A DNA stretch of 26,994 nt, from the NCBI GenBank assembly GCA_019323135.1, contig JAHWHT010000004.1, positions 1-26,994 on the forward strand, written 5' to 3'. Positions 23,962 to 26,994 of the stretch are shown here, in pieces. Made by a program: the position numbers and the translations under genes. Under the pieces are notes generated by a model. It saw nothing but the letters and a program-made list of their open reading frames with translations, was not told where the DNA came from and made no database searches. This stretch comes from Candidatus Woesearchaeota archaeon (GTDB lineage: Archaea; Nanobdellota; Nanobdellia; Woesearchaeales; ARS49). Each line of letters begins with the position of its first letter. The first letter of the stretch is position 1.

Positions 23962-24085
23962 ATATACCTTTTTGTATACTGGTCTAGTATATAAATTTTG
24001 TTGTTATTATATTGCTGTAATAGATTAAATTGTCGTACTATTTAAAGCTTCGCTATTGTCGTCACTAAAACGTGGTTAATTAAGC

Positions 24086-24616
24086 CTAAAGCTTTTTCCG
24101 TTCAGCTTTATCAGAAATAATCGCAGAATTGCCAGTTGGGTCTTCAATAATTATTTTCAACTTCTCATTGCCCCAGAGAACTTTTTGCAATTTCTTAAGA
24201 AGATTTTTTGCTTTTTTTCTCGCAGAAGCATCATCCTCATTATCTTTCACAAATTCAATCTGCTTTTTGATTTTGTTGATTATGCCCTCGACATTTGTTA
24301 CATATCCTTGTGATGCAGGGCCTGGTTCTATTGATCCTACGTGCGGTATTTTTACCTTGGCTTCTGCACCTTTGACAACTCTTATCTGCAAATCTTCTTT
24401 TCCTTTAATTTCTATCGTGCATTTGCAGGGTTCTTTTGGTTCTGCTGCCTCTATATCTGATTTGTTGAATTTGCAGGACTCGCAGTTCATTCCAAACACA
24501 AATAGTTTTCCAAAAAAAGGTACTTCTGTCTCTGTTTCAGAAAGAGTCAGTGTTTTTTTTCTGCACATCGGACACATTTGTCCTTTTAGCACATCAATTT
24601 TATCTTTTTTAGCCAT
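24086..24616 (-). CDS. ZPR1-type zinc-finger domain protein
   Basis: 176 aa. A four-Cys zinc ribbon, CPMC at 15-18 and CESC at 45-48, with the ZPR1 spacing and the intervening EVPFFGKLFVFGMNC that matches the family's iPyFgei.i.s..C pattern. An extra CKC lies at 64-66. A beta region follows, then EPGPASQGYVTNVEGII at 97-113, equivalent to the ZPR1 motif ending in TT(V/I)EG. The C-terminus is helical and basic. Archaeal members have the single zinc ribbon plus beta domain, unlike the duplicated eukaryotic protein, which binds eEF1A. Its archaeal role is not well established. It lies 36 bp downstream of sepF on the same strand and may be cotranscribed with it. Confidence 0.85.
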   Translation of the reverse strand: MAKKDKIDVLKGQMCPMCRKKTLTLSETETEVPFFGKLFVFGMNCESCKFNKSDIEAAEPKEPCKCTIEIKGKEDLQIRVVKGAEAKVKIPHVGSIEPGPASQGYVTNVEGIINKIKKQIEFVKDNEDDASARKKAKNLLKKLQKVLWGNEKLKIIIEDPTGNSAIISDKAERKKL

Positions 24617-24652
24617 AAAGAAGAAGAATAATAAATTAATTTAAAAATATTT

Positions 24653-25045
24653 CTATTGCATCGGATCCATATCTGCCAAATGCTTTGTTTTGTGGATTGT
24701 TGCAAATGAGGGTGTTACAACAACATAATCTTCCCCAAAGCCTGCAATCTCGCCATCAATAGCATCAGTTGTTTTCTTTAGCTTATTGATTGCTCTCTTG
24801 AGCTCTATCAAATCTCTTTCTTTCAAAGGTTTGATATTCACTAATGCAATGGTGTGACCTTCTCTCAAAGAGTCAAGAATTGGTTTCATATCTTCAAAAT
24901 CTTCTAGTATGAATGGTCTCACTAATATCTTTGTTTTAGGCTCAAGTGCATCTGAGTCTAGTTCTACATAGCCCTCTTCTTCATCAAGTTCATCGAACTT
25001 TGGGCTACTCATTTTTGCTTTCAATGATGAGAAAAAATTCTTCAT
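24653..25045 (-). CDS. sepF: Archaeal SepF-like cell division protein
   Basis: 130 aa. An N-terminal amphipathic segment (MKNFFSSLKAKM) suited to membrane binding, an acidic linker at about 17-35, then the SepF core from about 38 to 120: KILVRPFILEDFEDMKPILD, REGHTIALVNIKPL, a Lys-rich ELKRAINKLKK helix, and DAIDGEIAGFGEDYVVVTPSF. This matches archaeal SepF (DUF552), the membrane anchor that links FtsZ to the division site. The length is usual for archaeal forms. The start is well fixed by GAGGAGGTTG six bases or so upstream. No ftsZ is in the window. The upstream divergent spacer carries an unexplained set of hairpins. Confidence 0.88.
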   Translation of the reverse strand: MKNFFSSLKAKMSSPKFDELDEEEGYVELDSDALEPKTKILVRPFILEDFEDMKPILDSLREGHTIALVNIKPLKERDLIELKRAINKLKKTTDAIDGEIAGFGEDYVVVTPSFATIHKTKHLADMDPMQ

Positions 25046-25050
25046 TCTTT

Positions 25051-25060
25051 CAACCTCCTC
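25051..25060 (-). promoter_or_regulatory. Strong Shine-Dalgarno of sepF
   Basis: Minus-strand GAGGAGGTTG just before the ATG at 25045, the most complete ribosome binding site on this strand. Because a leader is needed, the distal TATA-like string at about 25116-25126 (TTTATATACA on the minus strand) is the better promoter than the nearer TTATAA at 25079-25084. Confidence 0.6.
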
Positions 25061-25129
25061 GACGTAATTATGACTCCTTATAAACTATTTTTACTTTACA
25101 ATAGTATTAGACCGCATGTATATAAATGT

Positions 25130-25223
25130 TTCGCTTAAACAAAAAGTTGTTTTTTTAAGCGAATTTGGAAATTCCCGGTAATTTCCAATTTTCGTTTAAA
25201 AAAAATTTGTTTTTTTAAGTAAA
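25130..25223. repeat. Array of three hairpins in the sepF / eL21 divergent spacer
   Basis: Hairpin A (25130-25163) pairs TTCGCTTAAA with TTTAAGCGAA, with CAA/TTG continuing inside. Hairpin B (25165-25188) is a perfect 9-bp stem, TTGGAAATT and AATTTCCAA, around the loop CCCGGT. Hairpin A' (25191-25223) is a degenerate copy of A on the same strand, 61 bp later. The spacer is 285 bp and holds no gene. The arrangement A-B-A' is symmetrical about B. Function unknown; possibilities are protein binding sites, a terminator set or a structured leader. Confidence 0.55.
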
Positions 25224-25299
25224 TTTAAAAAAATATTAGTTATATTTTTAACCGTTCCCTCGAGCATCAAGCACAGTATATGCACTAAAAAACATAACC

Positions 25300-25309
25300 T
25301 TTTTAAATA
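25300..25309 (+). promoter_or_regulatory. TATA box of the eL21 operon (leaderless)
   Basis: TTTTTAAATA preceded by ATAACC, centred about 26 bp upstream of the ATG at 25331. No Shine-Dalgarno sequence lies between, so the ribosomal protein message is probably leaderless. Confidence 0.6.
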
Positions 25310-25330
25310 GCACATTACTTCTTCACACTC

Positions 25331-25624
25331 ATGGCAAACAGAAGGGGTAGTTATAGGCGAAAGACAAGAAAGCTTATGAGCAAGCACTTTCGTGAGAGAG
25401 GAAAAATCAGCTTAACTAAGTACTTTGCAGAATATGCTGATGGCGATAAGATCACTCTTAAGACAGAGCCTGCTGTGCAAAAAGGAATTTATCACCTGAG
25501 ATTCCATGGAAGAAATGGTATTGTAAAAGGAAAGCAGGGCGCTTGTTACAAAGTTGAAATCAAAGATGGCAATAAGCCAAAAGAATTGATTGTTCATCCT
25601 GTTCATCTTGCGAGGTTAAAATGA
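25331..25624 (+). CDS. rpl21e: Large ribosomal subunit protein eL21
   Basis: 97 aa, the standard archaeal length. Basic N-terminus MANRRGSYRRKTRKLMSKHFRERGK, then TKYFAEYADGDKI, HLRFHGRNGIVKGKQGACYKVEI and a C-terminal VHPVHLARLK, all characteristic of L21e, a protein of the 50S subunit found in archaea and eukaryotes. The ATG follows a TATA box at the distance expected of a leaderless transcript. The TGA overlaps the start of rpoF by 4 bp. The order eL21, RpoF, DUF655 is an old conserved archaeal arrangement. Confidence 0.95.
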   Translation: MANRRGSYRRKTRKLMSKHFRERGKISLTKYFAEYADGDKITLKTEPAVQKGIYHLRFHGRNGIVKGKQGACYKVEIKDGNKPKELIVHPVHLARLK

Positions 25625-25959
25625 AAATTACTGTTTTAAATGAAACTCCAATTACTGCAGCAGAAGTTAAAGAGAATTTAAGCAAAATTAAGAAAGCAAA
25701 CAAAGAACTTAATTTCCGTGCGCAAAAAACTGAAGATTACTTAAACCAAATTGTATCTGATTCTAAAAAAACACTAGAGCTTGTAAAAAAGCTTGAAGGT
25801 TTGAAAATACCTCGTTTGAGAGAAGAGCACATTGCAAAGCTTGCAGATATCAAGCCAGTAACTGAGAAAGATGTTAAGTTTGTTCTCCAGGGCTACACTG
25901 TTACAGTAACCAAAGAGAATATGGGCAAGATTGCAAAGATTGTTGAAGATTTTGTTTAA
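25621..25959 (+). CDS. rpoF: DNA-directed RNA polymerase subunit Rpo4 (RpoF)
   Basis: 112 aa, typical for archaeal Rpo4, which with Rpo7 forms the stalk of RNA polymerase (equivalent to eukaryotic Rpb4). The N-terminus (MKITVLNETPITAAEVKENL) and the mostly helical body with TEDYLNQI, EHIAKLADIKPVTEKDVKFVLQ near the C-terminus fit the family; the last part is an HRDC-like helical segment. It is coupled to eL21 by ATGA overlap. rpo7 is not in this window, as is usual in archaea. Confidence 0.9.
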   Translation: MKITVLNETPITAAEVKENLSKIKKANKELNFRAQKTEDYLNQIVSDSKKTLELVKKLEGLKIPRLREEHIAKLADIKPVTEKDVKFVLQGYTVTVTKENMGKIAKIVEDFV

Positions 25960-26084
25960 ACAACGCAAATAGTTCTTGATATGGCTGTTACTCACATTCA
26001 GTAAGTCATAAAGTTTATATACTACGGTCTATTTAGATAGTTTTAGACAGATGAGAATACTACTAAGTAAAGAGAATAGCAATC

Positions 26085-26684
26085 ATGGAAACAAGAGAAC
26101 AAGAAAGATTTGCAAAGCCTATGGATCAGAAGGTTTTGAAAGAAGAGAACGCGATTGTACTAGATTTCTTGCCGCACGGCTATCCATTTGATAGGCGGCC
26201 CAGTCATAAAAAGAACCCTGTTGTTCAGGCTTTAGGAAAGACCAGATTTGTTTTGTTAGAGCTTGTTCCTAAGAAGGATGTTTTCTTGCAGCCATATGAA
26301 GATATTTACATTGGTGAAGGCAAGAGAGATAAGATTCATCACATAGTTGGCAAATTAAACATTGATAAATTAACTTCTACTGCTAAGACTGAGCTGGAGT
26401 TTGTTGTGAAGGACTTAGTCACTAATAACGAAGCGCAGTTTGTGAAATTTTTTAATACTGCAAAGCCTCTTACTACTAGAATGCATCAGTTAGAACTGCT
26501 TCCTGGCCTTGGTAAGAAGCACATGTGGGAGATACTAGAGAAGCGAGATGAAAAGCCGTTTGAGAGCTTTGATGACCTAAAGAAGCGCATTAAGCTAATG
26601 CCAGACCCTGGAAAGATTATAATAAGGCGTATTTTGGCTGAAATAAGCGGTAAAGAGAAGCATAAGGTATTTTCAGACCTTTAA
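26085..26684 (+). CDS. DUF655 family putative nucleic-acid-binding protein
   Basis: 199 aa, usual for DUF655. The N-terminal half includes the characteristic AIVLDFLPHGYPFD and the VQALGKTRFVLLELVPKKDV beta segment of an OB-like fold, then EDIYIGEGKRDKIHHIVGKL. The C-terminal half carries a helix-hairpin-helix-like LELLPGLGKKHMWEIL followed by FESFDDLKKRI and DPGKIIIRRILAEI. In many archaea this gene follows rpl21e and rpoF and precedes the rRNA dimethyltransferase gene, suggesting a role in ribosome assembly or RNA handling. Here a DUF5679 gene follows instead, and a TATA-like string (TTTATATACT, 26014-26023) in the 125-bp gap suggests its own promoter with a leader of about 40 bases. Confidence 0.88.
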   Translation: METREQERFAKPMDQKVLKEENAIVLDFLPHGYPFDRRPSHKKNPVVQALGKTRFVLLELVPKKDVFLQPYEDIYIGEGKRDKIHHIVGKLNIDKLTSTAKTELEFVVKDLVTNNEAQFVKFFNTAKPLTTRMHQLELLPGLGKKHMWEILEKRDEKPFESFDDLKKRIKLMPDPGKIIIRRILAEISGKEKHKVFSDL

Positions 26685-26751
26685 GACCTTCTTTCTAAAA
26701 TAGAAAAGTATTTATACCTTTTATGTTTTGCTAAGAGTATAGTATTTATAA

Positions 26752-26760
26752 GGGGTGATC
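26752..26760 (+). promoter_or_regulatory. Shine-Dalgarno of the DUF5679 gene
   Basis: GGGGTGATC, matching the end of archaeal 16S rRNA over eight or nine bases, spaced four bases from the ATG at 26765. It is one of the two best ribosome binding sites in the window and supports this short gene being real. Confidence 0.7.
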
Positions 26761-26764
26761 AAAA

Positions 26765-26926
26765 ATGGCAGAAAAGAAAGAATATGAAGGTCGCTGCATG
26801 AAATGTAAAAAGCAGGTCAAGATGAACGATGTTAAAGAAGTTGTCATGAAAAACAAGATGAAAGCAGCGAAAGGTGTTTGCCCGCACTGCGGAACTAAGG
26901 TTTTTAGAATACTAGGCAAAGCCTAG
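26765..26926 (+). CDS. DUF5679 small zinc-binding protein
   Basis: 53 aa. Cys11-x2-Cys14 and Cys39-x2-Cys42 form one zinc site: GRCMKCKKQVKM at the start and GVCPHCGTKVFRILGK at the end, the DUF5679 signature. Many such proteins occur near ribosomal or chromatin genes in archaea; their function is unknown. The start is fixed by GGGGTGATC, an almost perfect Shine-Dalgarno sequence, four bases before the ATG. A TATA-like GTATTTATAC at 26708-26717 would give it a short leader. A strong terminator follows. Confidence 0.85.
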   Translation: MAEKKEYEGRCMKCKKQVKMNDVKEVVMKNKMKAAKGVCPHCGTKVFRILGKA

Positions 26927-26941
26927 TTAAATTGGGGAAGT

Positions 26942-26973
26942 GGAAATCTTTATGATTTCCTTATTTTTTTTTT
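26942..26973 (+). terminator. Hairpin plus T-run terminator
   Basis: GGAAATC (26942-26948) and GATTTCC (26954-26960) form a perfect 7-bp stem around a 5-base loop, followed directly by a long T-rich run. It stands 16 bases after the DUF5679 stop codon and ends that transcript. Confidence 0.75.
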
Positions 26974-26994
26974 ATACAGTTTTTTTATAATGGG

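Noticed and set aside
24129..24644. 171-codon plus-strand frame opposite the ZPR1 gene
   Set aside because: The minus-strand frame has clear ZPR1 motifs; the plus frame is low in charge and has no recognisable start signal.
25130..25223. Hairpin array as a CRISPR
   Set aside because: Only two related units with no regular spacers and no cas genes nearby.

Overview
The window is AT-rich and looks archaeal, most likely from a DPANN lineage such as Woesearchaeota or Pacearchaeota. The evidence is a recognisable archaeal information-processing block on the right (ribosomal protein eL21, RNA polymerase subunit Rpo4/RpoF, a DUF655 protein, a DUF5679 zinc protein), an archaeal SepF, a ZPR1-type zinc-finger protein and an archaeal-type endonuclease V homologue. 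TATA boxes placed 25-30 bp before start codons imply several leaderless transcripts. Small genes, long secreted Cys-rich proteins and many unrecognised membrane proteins fit DPANN; the lineage call is inference.

Layout. (1) 1-960: the 3' end of a Cys-containing gene, then a divergent single-pass membrane protein with a periodic cysteine-pair tail. (2) 1114-8453: operon 1, four overlapping genes: a protein anchored by a prepilin-like N-terminus, a 1063-aa secreted Ig-repeat protein, a 359-aa secreted protein and a polytopic membrane protein. (3) 8505-19279: operon 2, in which the anchored protein, the giant secreted protein (2462 aa) and the polytopic membrane protein recur as diverged paralogues in the same order, followed by a 197-aa anchored protein. 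This is an ancient tandem duplication of a cell-surface cassette; its function is unknown and an adhesin or host-contact structure is a reasonable hypothesis. (4) 19276-22239, minus strand: an acidic single-pass protein, a four-helix membrane protein, a CxxC protein overlapping an endonuclease V homologue, and a 57-aa gene. (5) 22479-25045: two unrecognised proteins, then ZPR1 and SepF. (6) 25331-26926: the ribosomal/RNA polymerase block, ending in a clear terminator.

The most novel signal is a pair of 103-nt intergenic elements (20700-20802 and 22285-22387). They align without gaps end to end, share a closing stem of 14-16 bp with compensatory base changes and G-U pairs that only make sense on the plus strand, and share a conserved internal sequence. 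I read them as two copies of an undescribed small structured RNA. Each lies 45-48 bp upstream of a divergent minus-strand gene and may share that gene's TATA region.

The second notable feature is the duplicated surface cassette, with unusual modules in the giants: four Cys-rich EB-like repeats, an FN3 domain inserted in an Ig-like domain, a tandem 138-residue repeat, three knottin-like CC modules and a shared CxCxP helical core.
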